A DNA stretch of 64,000 bases from CBDANW01 sp965197825 (GTDB taxonomy: Bacteria > Acidobacteriota > Vicinamibacteria > Marinacidobacterales > DATDRI01). The position numbers and the translations under genes are program-made. The notes under the pieces are model-generated. The model was not told the DNA's origin. It saw only the letters and a program-made list of their open reading frames with translations, and ran no database searches. Location: assembly GCA_965197825.1 (NCBI GenBank), contig CBDANW010000002.1:496001-560000 (forward strand), read 5' to 3'. Numbering within the stretch: position 1 is the stretch's first letter; the number at the start of each line of letters is the position of its first letter. Of the stretch, positions 24,582 through 33,429 are shown one piece after another.

Positions 24582-25953
24582 GAGCTACCCTCAGAAGGTG
24601 TGGAAATAAAGTAAAGGCGGAGTAACCTTCCGCGTCACGAAACACGGCGTGAAGGGGCCAACGGAAGGAGACACCGCCATGAAGGAAAAGACCACAGGAC
24701 GACGGAGTTCGTCAAGGGTGGCTTGGGAGTCGCTGGAGAAGTGGGCGAGGCTTGAGATCCAGGATTGGGTGCAGGAGCTGATGGTAGCCGAAGTCACGGA
24801 GCTTCTCGGGCGTGAGAAATCGGAGAGACGGAAGCCCGTGGACACAACGGCGGGCTATCGAAATGGATACGGTAAGCCTCGGAAGCTGACGATGAGCGTG
24901 GGCACAGTGACGGTTCGCCGGCCGAGAGTACGGGACGTGGAGGAGAGGTTCGAAAGTCGAGTGCTTCCGCTGTTCAAGCGTCGGAGCGAAACGGTGAGCG
25001 AGTTGATTCCGGAGCTGTACCTGCATGGACTAGCTCACGGAGATTTCGATCTGTCGCTCCGCGGGCTTCTAGGGGAGGACGCTCCACTTTCTCCCAGCAC
25101 GGTGTCGCGGCTGAAACAGAAATGGCAGGGAGAGTACGAGCAGTGGCTAGCTAGCCCACTGGAAGAACTCGAGCTCGTGTACCTGTGGGTAGATGGCGTG
25201 TACGTGAAGGCCGGCCTTGAGAAGGACAAGGCGGCGGTGCTAGTTGCGGTTGGTGGCCTGTCCGACGGGACGAAAATCGTCCTGACGCTGGAGGCCGGGC
25301 ATCGAGAATCCTAAGCGTCATGGTCGTCGCTGCTACGGAGACTGAAGAAGCGCGGTCTGAGATGTCCCCGTTTGGTGATCGGTGACGGTCATCTCGGCAT
25401 CTGGGCCGCGACCCGAAACGTATTTCCAGAAGCTGAGGAACAGCGGTGCTGGAACCACCGAATCCTCAACGTACTGGACCGGATTCCGAAAAGGGACCAG
25501 GCGCAGGCCAAGCCGCTGTTGACGGCGATCCCCTACGCCACCAGCCTGCAGGAGTGCGAGACGAAGAAGGCCAAGTTCCAGGATTGGTGCTTGCGCAAGG
25601 GTCTTCCGGGGGCCGCGCACGTGCTCGACGAGGACTGGGAGCGGATGGTCAGCTTTTATTCCTTTCCCAAGCCTCACTGGCAACACCTTCGCACGAGCAA
25701 CGTCGTGGAGTCACCGTTCGCTGCACTGAGATTGAGAACGGATGCGGCCAAAAGGTTCAAGAAAATCGAGTCCGCCACTGCGACAATCTTCAAACTGCTT
25801 CTGGTTGCGGAGAAGAATTTTTGCCGGCTCAACGCACCGGAGCTGATGCGAGAGGTTCACCTGGGCGTTCGATTTGAAGATGGAGACAGGGTAACGGAGT
25901 CGTCGAAGGTTGCTGCTGCCTGAACTTTTTTACACACCTATTGACAAGAGCTC
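24582..25953 (+). mobile_element. IS256-family element B, complete ends, defective transposase
   Basis: The element is 1372 bp. Inverted repeats begin GAGCT and share AGGTGTG plus an A-rich run. It is flanked by the 8-bp duplication CGGCGTAG at 24574-24581 and 25954-25961, inside an IS66 fragment. It is a different lineage from IS256-A. Confidence 0.9.
24679..25923 (+). pseudogene. IS256-family transposase B, interrupted by one in-frame TAA
   Basis: The ATG at 24679 follows AAGGAG. Part one encodes EIQDWVQELMVAEVTELLGR, GYRNGYGKPRKLTMSVGTV and YLWVDGVYVKAGLEKDKAAV (first Asp), and stops at TAA (25312-25314) after GHRES. The frame simply continues: ASWSSLLRRLKKRGLRCPRL, VIGDGHLGIW (second Asp), EQRCWNHRILNVLDRIPK and TSNVVESPFAALRLRT. 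One base change would restore a 414-aa transposase. Confidence 0.9.
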
Positions 25954-26144
25954 CGGCGTAGGCCGCTTCGAGCATGTAGGCCCTGGGGTCGACGTCCTGA
26001 AGCTTCGCGGTCTCGCACAGGGTGTAGAACAGCGCTGCGACGTCGGTTCCGCGTTTCGATCGACTGCCGTAGTGATTTTTGCGACCGACGACAGGTCCCC
26101 TCAGGGCGCGCTCGGCGTGATTGTTGTCAAGCCATGTAGAGCTG

Positions 26145-26366
26145 AACCCGCACCCGCATGCCGCCAATGGTTCCCACCTCGAGGGGGAGTAAGTCGAAGA
26201 ACAGAGTCCGATCCGCCTCGGTCTCCAGGCTCACCATTTCCCCGCGTGAGTGGGGATCGGTCTTGCCGTGAATGTGTTGCAGGTTGGTAGTCTTACCGCA
26301 CAGGCCGGCACCGTAGTAGACGATCTTCGCCGAAACCTGCATCGTGGTGTAGTTGAAGAAAACCAC
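26145..26366 (-). pseudogene. mglA: MglA-type small Ras-like GTPase, 3' end removed
   Basis: MglA sets cell polarity or motility direction. The GTG at 26366 follows GGGAGG. The fragment has FNYTTMQVSAKIVYYGAGLC, the P-loop GAGLCGKTTN, and FFDLLPLEVGTIGGMRVRVQ, then breaks off at the IS66 junction just before the switch region (normally TVPGQ). About two thirds of the protein are missing, so it is inactive. No MglB is visible. Confidence 0.88.
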
Positions 26367-26469
26367 GGACCTCCCGCTCCTTAACCCTTAAATTTCAAAG
26401 AGATAAAGCCATCTTACCCGGGCCGGGTGACCGGAGTCAAGCGCCCCTAGACAAGCAGAGCGGGGCGCG

Positions 26470-27027
26470 TCAGAACCGCAGCGTGAGCCCCCCGAAAAAC
26501 CGCTTCTGCGCTTCTTGAAGCGGATTTCCCTGGAGTTGAATCGCGCGGTAGTCGAACCGGAGGTTTGCAGGGCCCGACAGGCGCACGTACAGCCCCAAAC
26601 CCCGTGACGTGGCCAGAGACGTTTCCTGAGCTTCCAAGAAAGACTGACGATACATTCCCATCCCAAAAACCAGATACGGTCGCAACCGCAGGACGGCAAT
26701 CGGCGACGTGAGCAGCAGATTACCACTCCACATCGTTAGGGAGGGTGAAGCGTCTTCCTCTCTGGATCTAGAATACTCCCCCTCTAGCGAGATGATCTCC
26801 GTGAATAGCGGGACCGACAGACCGAAGCCAATTCCCGAGCGTCCGTTCGGAGAGGCCCGTTGAAAGAAACCCGTGATGCCGCCCGCGTGCGCTAGCGATG
26901 TGCCCGAGAGACTCGCAAACAAGAGAAGGCAGGCCGGGCGCGCGCCGGCTCGGAGCCACTTTGCATGGTGACCAAGTGCGGTTTGGCGCCAATGACGTTT
27001 CAAGCCCGTCCGCCCGCTGTCTTTCAT
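26470..27027 (-). CDS. Predicted small outer-membrane beta-barrel protein
   Basis: The 185-aa protein has a basic N-terminus, a hydrophobic signal (ACLLLFASLSGTSLAHAG), then alternating amphipathic strands (GIGFGLSVPLFTEIISLEGE, SGPANLRFDYRAIQLQG) and a C-terminal Phe (GGLTLRF), the OmpA/OMP-type end recognised by BamA. A start further inside is possible because the first 25 residues are atypically long. Ligand or role unknown. Confidence 0.7.
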   Translation of the reverse strand: MKDSGRTGLKRHWRQTALGHHAKWLRAGARPACLLLFASLSGTSLAHAGGITGFFQRASPNGRSGIGFGLSVPLFTEIISLEGEYSRSREEDASPSLTMWSGNLLLTSPIAVLRLRPYLVFGMGMYRQSFLEAQETSLATSRGLGLYVRLSGPANLRFDYRAIQLQGNPLQEAQKRFFGGLTLRF

Positions 27028-27186
27028 TGCTAGGCCATCGCCCTAGTGTCTCGTCTCGGAAGTGATGTTAGCATCGAGAGCGTCGAGGCACCCGGGTCGC
27101 AAGGCGTGGCGAGGGCGAAATACCGGGCGCATCCAACCGAGCCGCAACGCGCGCTCGAATGCAACATGGACTTCCGGGACGGGACA

Positions 27187-27573
27187 CTAGACCCGGCTGA
27201 TACGGTTCAGTAAGACCGTGGCGATCGCCAGCTCCTCGGAGGTCGTGACCGAGAACGTGTAGCGCTCGACTCCCCTTCGATGCGCGACCGCGAGCGCACG
27301 ACCGGCCAGCAGAAGATCGATCGGTCCCTCGAGCTCGGTGTCGGTTCGGATCTCTTTCCATCCCACTCCCCGCATCCCCGTGCCCAGCGCCTTCATCGCC
27401 GCCTCCTTGACGGCAAATATCGCCGATAGCGCGAGAACCGGTTTCGCAGCTCGCAAGACGAGATCTGATTCCGTTGAAACACAGACTCGGCGCACTAATC
27501 GATCACCGTGTCGCCGGTAGGCACCCGACATGCGGGATGTTTCCACCAGATCGACACCTACACCGCAAATCAA
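27187..27573 (-). CDS. acpS: Holo-[acyl-carrier-protein] synthase
   Basis: AcpS transfers 4'-phosphopantetheine from CoA to apo-ACP. The 128-aa protein shows the two Mg/CoA-binding signatures: GVDLVETSRM (5-14, catalytic Asp) and FAVKEAAMKALGTGMRGVGW (about 53-72, catalytic Glu in KEA), then FSVTTSEELAIATVLL. Length fits the family. The usual SxSH of that last block is SVTTSEE, a minor deviation. Confidence 0.92.
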   Translation of the reverse strand: MICGVGVDLVETSRMSGAYRRHGDRLVRRVCVSTESDLVLRAAKPVLALSAIFAVKEAAMKALGTGMRGVGWKEIRTDTELEGPIDLLLAGRALAVAHRRGVERYTFSVTTSEELAIATVLLNRISRV

Positions 27574-27674
27574 TCCTTCTCGCTCCTATCGCGGGGCATT
27601 GTACCCTGGAAACAATCGGCGAGTGGCCCCGTGTAAGCGCCCTCATGCACGGCCAATCACTTCGAGGTAGAATG

Positions 27675-27880
27675 GGCGTCTGGCGATGTTTATTAACAGC
27701 ACGGCGTGTATTGACGCCAGAACTGGGGTCTGACAACGTTGATAAGCGAGAGATCTCGCATATTGACGCCTGAGCTTGAGCAAATCTAGATGGACAGCGT
27801 AAACTGGCGTCTGACGAGGTTGATGAGCGCGACCGGCGTCTGACGAGGTTGACTAACGAGATGACGTATATCGACGCCAG
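27675..27880 (-). repeat. 46-nt palindromic-end repeat cluster B (inverted orientation)
   Basis: Units are at 27675-27720, 27725-27772 and 27835-27880, with a half unit at 27806-27834. Read on the minus strand they start CTGGCGTCGATATACG (or a close variant) and end GTCAGACGCC. Next to the half unit, GATGGACAGCGTAAAC (27789-27804) nearly copies the ccdA start region GATGGAAAGCGTAAAC (27931-27946), suggesting a local duplication. No gene in 27574-27931. Confidence 0.78.
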
Positions 27881-27931
27881 AAGGGACGCCGGAACAGTTA
27901 GCTGGGCCATCGATCCACCGAGTGAGCTTCG

Positions 27932-28669
27932 ATGGAAAGCGTAAACCTAGTGACCGCCTTCCTGGCGGGGATCATTTCCTTCATATCTCCCTGTGTATTG
28001 CCAATCGTTCCGGGGTACATATCGTTCGTCTCCGGCGTGTCTCTTCAGGAGCTCAAGAACAACGCGGCTGTCGATGAAGAGAAGAGAAGACGACTACTTC
28101 GTCAGGTGACGGCCAATAGTATCTTCTTCGTTCTGGGTTTCTCGCTGGTCTTTGTCGCGATGGGTGCTTCGGCTACTTACATTGGAAACTGGTTCGCCGT
28201 CAACCGCAGGATTCTAACGCCGGTGGCGGGCGTCATCATCATCGTCTTCGGCCTCCACACGATGGGCCTCACTCAGATCAAATGGTTGAACTACGAGAAA
28301 CGTTTCCAAACGCAAAACAAACCGGTCGGGTTCGCGGGCTCGTTCCTGATCGGACTTGCGTTCGCCTTCGGTTGGTCGCCGTGCATCGGCCCCATTCTGG
28401 CGGGAGTGCTGACGTTGGCAGCCACTCAGGAGACCGTTGATCAAGGAGTCGCTCTCCTCGCAAGCTACTCGCTTGGCCTCGGCGTGCCGTTCATCGCCAC
28501 CGGCCTGGCTATCAACCGCTTTCTGGATTTTTTTGCCCGCGTCAAGAAACACATGCGGTGGGTCGAGATCACTGCGGGGATTCTACTCATCTTCGTCGGC
28601 GTCCTCGTAGCAACCGACCAACTGCAGGCCCTCGCCCGCTATCTCACGTTCATCCCGATCCTTGGGTAA
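27932..28669 (+). CDS. ccdA: CcdA/DsbD-type thiol-disulfide transmembrane transporter
   Basis: CcdA passes electrons from cytoplasmic thioredoxin across the membrane to reduce apocytochrome c or TlpA-like proteins. The 245-aa protein has six predicted helices. The redox Cys pair is in FISPCVLPIVPGYISF (helix 1) and GWSPCIGPILAGVLTL (helix 4), with Pro residues around both as expected. It leads a likely operon with a cytochrome c and a TlpA-like thioredoxin. Confidence 0.95.
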   Translation: MESVNLVTAFLAGIISFISPCVLPIVPGYISFVSGVSLQELKNNAAVDEEKRRRLLRQVTANSIFFVLGFSLVFVAMGASATYIGNWFAVNRRILTPVAGVIIIVFGLHTMGLTQIKWLNYEKRFQTQNKPVGFAGSFLIGLAFAFGWSPCIGPILAGVLTLAATQETVDQGVALLASYSLGLGVPFIATGLAINRFLDFFARVKKHMRWVEITAGILLIFVGVLVATDQLQALARYLTFIPILG

Positions 28670-28750
28670 CGGGACGACGCCTGCTCTCGTGCTATGATTA
28701 CTCACTCGAATGACCGTAGCCGGCGAGCGCAGATCGGGAGGCGAAGACAG

Positions 28751-29170
28751 ATGATGCGAACAGTTCAGCACGCCGTGGTCATCCTGTCCGGTTTCGGTGC
28801 GATGGCCTGGGGTGGTCAGCAAGGCGGCGGCACTCCGGCCACCAAGTGGGAGGCCCCGGCGGAAGCCAGGGCCAAAGCAAATCCCGTGGCGTCGAGCCCT
28901 GAAGTATTGACCGAGGGGAAAGCGCTCTATCAGAAGAACTGCAATCTCTGTCACGGCACCAGTGGCCGGGGAGACGGGCCGGCGACGCAATACGTGAAGC
29001 CGGCGCCAGCCGATATCAGCTCCGTGGCAGCGCAAGCGACCATGACCGACGGAGGGATATTCTGGAAGTTGACAACCGGGAGAGAGCCGATGCCTCCCTT
29101 CGGAAAGAAGCTTGCCGAGCGCGAGCGATGGGTATTGGTCCACTACGTAAGGAGCCTGAAGGTCGACTGA
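28751..29170 (+). CDS. Exported mono-haem cytochrome c
   Basis: This 139-aa class I cytochrome c has a signal peptide (AVVILSGFGAMAWG), one haem site CNLCH (62-66) after GKALYQKN, and a distal Met ligand probably in EPMPPFGKKL. The ATG at 28751 follows GGGAGG. The stop TGA overlaps the next ATG (TGATG), coupling it to the TlpA-like gene, which could help its maturation. Confidence 0.9.
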   Translation: MMRTVQHAVVILSGFGAMAWGGQQGGGTPATKWEAPAEARAKANPVASSPEVLTEGKALYQKNCNLCHGTSGRGDGPATQYVKPAPADISSVAAQATMTDGGIFWKLTTGREPMPPFGKKLAERERWVLVHYVRSLKVD

Positions 29171-29700
29171 TGGTGATTGCGCGCGTACTCACCCGAATGA
29201 AAGGGGCCATTTGCTCTGCGGCCGTTGCCTTCACTGTGTCCGCCTGCGGCGCGTCCTCGCCCGTCGACGAGGCGCCCAGGCCGGCACCCGATCTCGTCTT
29301 GGAGAAGGTAGACGGTAGCGGGAAACTTTCGCTCGCGGATCAAAAAGGCGCGGTCGTTTTGGTAGACCTATGGGCTACGTGGTGCGCACCTTGTTTGGCT
29401 GAGTTGCCCCACCTCCAACAGCTCGCCGATTCCTACGATCCGGAAGAGTTCGTGATGGTAGGCATCGTGCTGGAGTCTGGAGATCGGGAGGAGATCGATG
29501 AGTTCATCCGTGAGCAAGGTATCTCCTATCCCAACCTCATGGGCGAAGAAGGCACCAAGGAATCATTCGGTCCCTTTCTCGGCTATCCGACCAAGTACCT
29601 CATCTCGAAAGACGGGACTATCGTCAAGAAATACTTTGGGATGGTTGGCGATGGCCTGAGCGAAGACATCCAGCAGTTCGCGCGCACCGGCCAAAACTGA
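29170..29700 (+). CDS. TlpA/ResA-like thioredoxin-fold lipoprotein
   Basis: This 176-aa extracytoplasmic thioredoxin is predicted to reduce cytochrome c haem-site cysteines using electrons from CcdA. It has a lipoprotein signal with lipobox VSAC (about 22-25) and the active site WATWCAPCLAELPHLQQL. The cis-Pro region reads LGYPTKYLISKDG. The start overlaps the cytochrome stop. Confidence 0.93.
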   Translation: MVIARVLTRMKGAICSAAVAFTVSACGASSPVDEAPRPAPDLVLEKVDGSGKLSLADQKGAVVLVDLWATWCAPCLAELPHLQQLADSYDPEEFVMVGIVLESGDREEIDEFIREQGISYPNLMGEEGTKESFGPFLGYPTKYLISKDGTIVKKYFGMVGDGLSEDIQQFARTGQN

Positions 29701-29752
29701 GCGCCACCCGTCTACGAAGCCTCATTGCCCCAACCCCTTCCATTTAGGTGAA

Positions 29753-29781
29753 TTGACACTCTCAGAACTGCAAGGTATCAT
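29753..29781 (+). promoter_or_regulatory. Predicted sigma-70 promoter of the bactofilin gene
   Basis: TTGACA (29753-29758), a 17-nt spacer and TATCAT (29776-29781) form a near-consensus promoter about 120 bp upstream of the bactofilin start. Just downstream a short palindromic stretch TAGCGCTCGCGTAGCGCGC could fold in the leader. Confidence 0.65.
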
Positions 29782-29903
29782 TTTTTTATCGTAGCGCTCG
29801 CGTAGCGCGCAATGATTTTCGACAAATCGCCCAGTCTCTTACTTGCATGAGCGTACCTGTTCAGCCTGGTCAATCGGTCCAGCGTCCCTTCTAGAGCGTC
29901 CTT

Positions 29904-30239
29904 ATGCCCGACGGTAGAGAGACTTTTCTCGACCAGAACGCCGTCTGCGACGGCAAGCTCGAAGGTAGCAATGTCACTCTACGCGGCCGCTTCAAGGGCA
30001 AGTTACGGGTCTCGGGCGTGCTCCGCCTCGTGCAGGGCTCGGACATCGACGCCACTGTCACCGCCGGTCGAGTGGAAATCGATGGCCGCTTCCGCGGTGA
30101 CATCCGAGCCGATTCGCTTCAGCTCTTCGAGCAGGGTCGCGCTTCAGGCACGTTTCGAGCCAAGACCCTCGCGGTCAAAGAAGGAGCCAAACTGGATGGG
30201 GAATTGGAGATTGGAGAGGCCTCTGCTGGCAAAAACTGA
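29904..30239 (+). CDS. Bactofilin (polymer-forming cytoskeletal protein)
   Basis: This 111-aa bactofilin polymerises without nucleotide and scaffolds cell-shape or polarity proteins. The right-handed beta-helix repeats are visible: NAVCDGKLEGSNVTLRGRFK, GKLRVSGVLRLVQGSDIDAT, AGRVEIDGRFRGDIRAD, with Gly at regular spacing. Length is typical of short bactofilins. Confidence 0.92.
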   Translation: MPDGRETFLDQNAVCDGKLEGSNVTLRGRFKGKLRVSGVLRLVQGSDIDATVTAGRVEIDGRFRGDIRADSLQLFEQGRASGTFRAKTLAVKEGAKLDGELEIGEASAGKN

Positions 30240-30293
30240 ACCGAACCGCTTCAACCTGAAAACACACGCCTCCCATCGTCACGCTCGAGTTTC

Positions 30294-30485
30294 ATGATCA
30301 GTCGGTTGGAACATTCGGCCGAGGACGCGATCCGTACACCGGTGTTGATACTTTCCTGCGTGGAATGCAATCGTTCGGTCAAGGTATTTGGCAAGGTAAG
30401 TCGTGTCCTCTGTGCTTGCGGGCAGGTGCTCTTGGAGAATCCCTCCCTACCATCCCGCAGCCATTCATCCCAGGATGCAGGATGA
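30294..30485 (+). CDS. Possible small zinc-ribbon protein
   Basis: This 63-residue frame has Cys pairs SCVEC (21-25) and LCACG (39-43), spaced like a one-zinc ribbon. It lies between bactofilin and the next gene on the same strand. The last 15 residues look non-coding and no clear ribosome-binding site precedes it. Confidence 0.35.
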   Translation: MISRLEHSAEDAIRTPVLILSCVECNRSVKVFGKVSRVLCACGQVLLENPSLPSRSHSSQDAG

Positions 30486-30574
30486 AACCACTGCTGTTCC
30501 GGGAACCTGCGGCATCTCAGCCGAACCGGTGAGAAGCCGGTGGAAACCGATGGAAGTCGATGGAAGGATGAAAC

Positions 30575-30994
30575 GTGGCTAGGAAAACTAAGAAAGCGAC
30601 CCGCAAGAGAGCAAGCAAGTCGAAGAAGCAAACCGAAGCGCGGAGCTCCAAAACCGTAGAGATCGTGTTCTCCTACGGCGAGGTCGATTTCCTCCGAAAG
30701 ATCACGAAGAGAGAATTCGAGCCTTTCCCTCCCAAGGAGCGCGCGGCCAGGCTCTCGCTTCGAGACAAGTTGCTCGACATCGACTTCAGTCGCCCGACGG
30801 CGGGAGGTGGCGGTCTCATCGTCCTGACAGTCGATCAGCCGGAAGTCGCCCTCCTCCAGCACGTGACCAAGGAAGTCTACAGCTTCATTACGGGGGAGGA
30901 GAGACGCGCCCGTCTAATCCTAAGGGAAAAGATTCTCATTGCCGCCGAGAGAGTCGGCATCGGCAAGGGAAACCGGCGCGAAAAGTCGTCGTAG
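30575..30994 (+). CDS. Small basic protein of unknown function
   Basis: It is 139 aa from a GTG preceded by GGAAGGA. The N-terminal 25 residues are Lys/Arg-rich (ARKTKKATRKRASKSKKQ), suggesting nucleic-acid contact or a disordered tail. The rest is predicted helical with a partly repeated pattern: FLRKITKREFEPFPPKERAA and LLQHVTKEVYSFITGEERRA are two similar halves. No family recognised. Confidence 0.6.
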   Translation: MARKTKKATRKRASKSKKQTEARSSKTVEIVFSYGEVDFLRKITKREFEPFPPKERAARLSLRDKLLDIDFSRPTAGGGGLIVLTVDQPEVALLQHVTKEVYSFITGEERRARLILREKILIAAERVGIGKGNRREKSS

Positions 30995-31002
30995 TTTTCC
31001 CC

Positions 31003-31734
31003 ATGAGCGTGCATCACTGGAACGAGAACTGGGGACCGTTGACCGAAGATTCCCTCCGAAAGCGGCTTGCGGAAGGGGGCTTTCGCGTGACGCGCTACGT
31101 CTATCTGTACGAGGTGCTAGCTCGAGCCGGTCCAGACGGCTACGCGGCTCGTGCCGGTCCACAGTTTCGTCTCGCCCACTGCTGGGCGCACGTGAAAAGA
31201 AAGTTCGACGAAGCCAGCGAGCACTACCCGCAAGCTTGCTCCGAAGTGCTTCGTTTGATCGGAGAGCTGTACGAAGTCGAACGCGAGGTCCCGGGTCCGT
31301 TTCCCGGCGATGAAAAAGCTCAGAAACTGAGACTTCGTTTACGCAAGCAACGTTCGCAGCGGATCTTGAAAGCGATTCGGCAATGGGGCGAGAGCCAAAG
31401 AGGATTGCCGCGAAGCGACTTCGGCAAGGCGGTCCGCTACATGCTGGAGAGATGGGAGACACTCACGCTGTTCGCCGAAAACCCTCTCGTCTGGCTTGAC
31501 AACAATCACGCCGAGCGCGCCCTGAGGGAACCTGTCGTCGGTCGCAAAAATCACTACGGCAGTCGAACGAAACGCGGAACCGACGTCGCAGCGCTGTTCT
31601 ACACCCTGTGCGAGACCGCGAAGCTTCAGAACGTCGACCCCAGGGCCTACATGCTCGAAGCGGCCTACGCCGCCATCAACCAGCCAGGAACCGTGTTACT
31701 CCCCGACGCCCTACGCGACAACTCCGCTGCGTAG
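31003..31734 (+). pseudogene. Cupin-like gene start fused in frame to IS66 TnpC
   Basis: The first 34 codons (31003-31105) encode MSVHHWNENWGPLTEDSLRK and RLAEGGFRVTRYVY, which resembles the N-terminus of a cupin protein before its metal-binding loop. From TGTACGAGG at 31106 the sequence is the IS66 tnpC 3' part (LYEVLARAGP onward) in the same frame to its stop. The chimera lacks the TnpC zinc finger and the first catalytic residue. It is probably a rearrangement product; whether it is expressed is unknown. Confidence 0.7.
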
Positions 31735-31792
31735 CTTCTCCTCCGAATCGCGACGTTCCAACCCGCTCCAGTGGGGCACGGCGAGGAGTTAC
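31106..31792 (+). mobile_element. IS66 right-end fragment
   Basis: 687 bp nearly identical to 17656-18342 of the complete IS66, including the ARAGPDGYA duplication and the right end (...GTGGGGCACGGCGAGGAGTTAC). The left end and tnpA/tnpB are absent. Confidence 0.92.
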
Positions 31793-32764
31793 GTTTCTCC
31801 TCAGGCGTCCCTTTTGGATATCTTTCGCAGAGACGCCAGACAAGCGAGCCAGCGTACGAACTCTGAGCACATCCTTGGACAAGCGAAAGGAAACATAGAG
31901 GCAGGGCACTCTGGCCCCCTCCGCGATCTGGTCGGTAAGTTGCTTGAGGAAACCGGAGAGTCGGTCACGCTCTTGGTCCACGATCACCATGACTCCGGGG
32001 CCCAACCCATCCATCGCCTCATCCATTAGACGGAAGCCGCTCTCGATGCTCTTTCCCTGCTTGGACTCCAACTCCTGGAGATAGCTGTTCATGGCCGTCC
32101 CCTCGGAGGCGAGGACGATCGGGCTGCTTTTGCCCAAGACCACCTTGCCAGCGTCTGCGGTCATGGCGTTGGGGCGGCTCTTGGGTTCGCCCTCCTTCGC
32201 AGCAGACTTCTTAGGGGTGCGGGTCACGTCTGGATCGGACTGCTGTTTCTTGGCCGCAGCGGCCTTGCTCCGCAAGCCAGGATCGGACTTGGCCTTTTTC
32301 GACGAAACCGCCTGCGGAACAGAGATTTTCGCGCGGTTCGCTTTCGCCTGCTTCCCTTCTTCTTCCTCCAACGATTCGTCGGGCCGCGGCGGAAGACCCA
32401 TCGAGGCCCGCTCTTTGATTCGACCGACCTTCCGTTCCAGCTCCGATGCGTGAGGAAGGTCCCCGACGAACAGGTCATCGAGGTAGAACCCCTCGGGATA
32501 ATCCACGGACCGAGACCTTAGCTCCTCGTCCAGATTACTGTGGACGATGTAGTCCCCCTTACGGTGCATGTCTTCCAAGGCCTCGAAGACCGCGGCATTC
32601 ACCGGGAAGTAAAAATCCGAACCCGAAAGCAGGTCCAGGATCTTGTACTTGAGCTCGGAGCCGGCGGTATTCACCGTCAGGCATAGCGTACGAAGCACCG
32701 AGGTCTCGAGCTCGAGAAGCTCCCCCAGACTGATTTCGGCATAGGCCTTCTCTTGGGTGGCCAT
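31676..32764 (-). pseudogene. DnaB-helicase-like protein truncated by IS66
   Basis: Residues 1-110 resemble the DnaB N-terminal domain (LKYKILDLLSGSDFYFPVNA and AVFEALEDMHRKGDYIV). A Lys/Ala/Ser linker (about 115-205) and the beginning of a RecA/DnaB-type motor follow (SGFRLMDEAMDGLGPGVMVI, VPCLYVSFRLSKDVLRVRTL, ARLSGVSAKDIQKG). The P-loop position reads DQERDRLSG, not a normal Walker A. At 31792 the gene runs into the IS66 end and gains 39 foreign residues (NVTPRRAPLERVGTSRF and on). The ATG follows GGAGGGAG. The replicative helicase itself is probably elsewhere. Confidence 0.72.
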
Positions 32765-33060
32765 TTCTCCCTCCGCCGGCGGCCATCGACCACCAGCTCA
32801 ACCCTTATCTATTTAGTTGTTCGAGATGCTTCCATGCTACCAGGGAGGTGGTAGCCGACGCAAGTGGATCGCGCTGTCTTTTGACGTGATAAACACTCAT
32901 ATCTAGTATCTCGAATACCTGGAGGATATTGGCCGGACTTCCGATCGCGCGCGATCCGGGCCAAGTCACCGGGTGGCGGTGGCTTAAACACACCTGCCTC
33001 ATGTATACTTCGATTAGCGCGTCCTTTCTCAAAACTCAATAGCCAAGACACGTAGGGGCA
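32765..33060. other. Divergent intergenic region, about 296 bp
   Basis: Between the DnaB-like gene (minus) and the TPR-related frames (plus). It probably contains both promoters. A short palindromic stretch CGATCGCGCGCGATC lies near 32943. No RNA gene or confident promoter pair was identified. Confidence 0.4.
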
Positions 33061-33401
33061 ATGTCAGTTGGCCGTACAACACAGGTGACCGTCGGCTCGG
33101 ACCCGTTCGATGTGTCGACGACGTTGCACACCGGGAACGTACCGACCATCAGACGTTGGTCTCCAACCAAGGTCAGGTCGTCTTTCGTACCAGCTTACCC
33201 ATCGAAGACCTGAAACCCGTTTTCGCCCACAGCGAAGAGATCCTCCGGCGCGTAGAAGCCCAGCACGCCGCCGTGCTAGGCGAGATCCGAGAGAGGCGTC
33301 TGGCTAGGCAGAGTTTGGCACCCACGCGCAGTGACGCCAGGCAGAGCCCAGACAACCCCATCGAAAAAGCCCTTTCCCATATGTGGAAACAAAGACTTTG
33401 A
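33061..33401 (+). pseudogene. Possible degraded 5' part of the TPR-protein gene
   Basis: Coding-like stretches alternate between frames: MSVGRTTQVTVGSDPFDVST from 33061, then DHQTLVSNQGQVVFRTSLPI and EEILRRVEAQHAAVLGEIRE to TGA at 33399-33401. A third stretch, KDFDLAESKL, reads up to a TGA at 33421 and then continues in the same frame into the next entry. This looks like one gene start with two or more indels and a stop. Confidence 0.4.
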
Positions 33402-33429
33402 TCTAGCCGAAAGCAAGCTGTGAGATCTC

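Larger units (their letters stand above)
24454..26144 (-). mobile_element. IS66 right-end fragment, split by a nested IS256
   Basis: 24454-24581 and 25962-26144 together are the last part of the IS66 tnpC gene and the right end, in reverse orientation. The IS66 right-end sequence GTAACTCCTCGCCGTGCCCC is at 24454. The other side stops inside LDNNHAERALRGPV at 26144, at the junction with mglA. The nested IS256 duplicated 8 bp of it, CGGCGTAG. Confidence 0.88.

Noticed and set aside
27675..27880. Integron attC sites
   Set aside because: Units have complementary ends but lack GTTRRRY/RYYYAAC core sites, and no integrase or cassette structure is visible.
30251..30862. 203-codon minus-strand frame
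   Set aside because: Overlaps two plus-strand genes and reads as a compositional shadow.
31793..31850. Extra 46-nt repeat at GGCGTC...GACGCC beside the IS66 end
   Set aside because: These bases encode the normal DnaB-like sequence TLARLSGVSAKD, so the match is coincidental.
33295..33350. Extra copy of the 46-nt repeat (GGCGTCTGG...GACGCCAGG)
   Set aside because: Only the two terminal hexamers match; the interior shows no similarity, so chance is likely.
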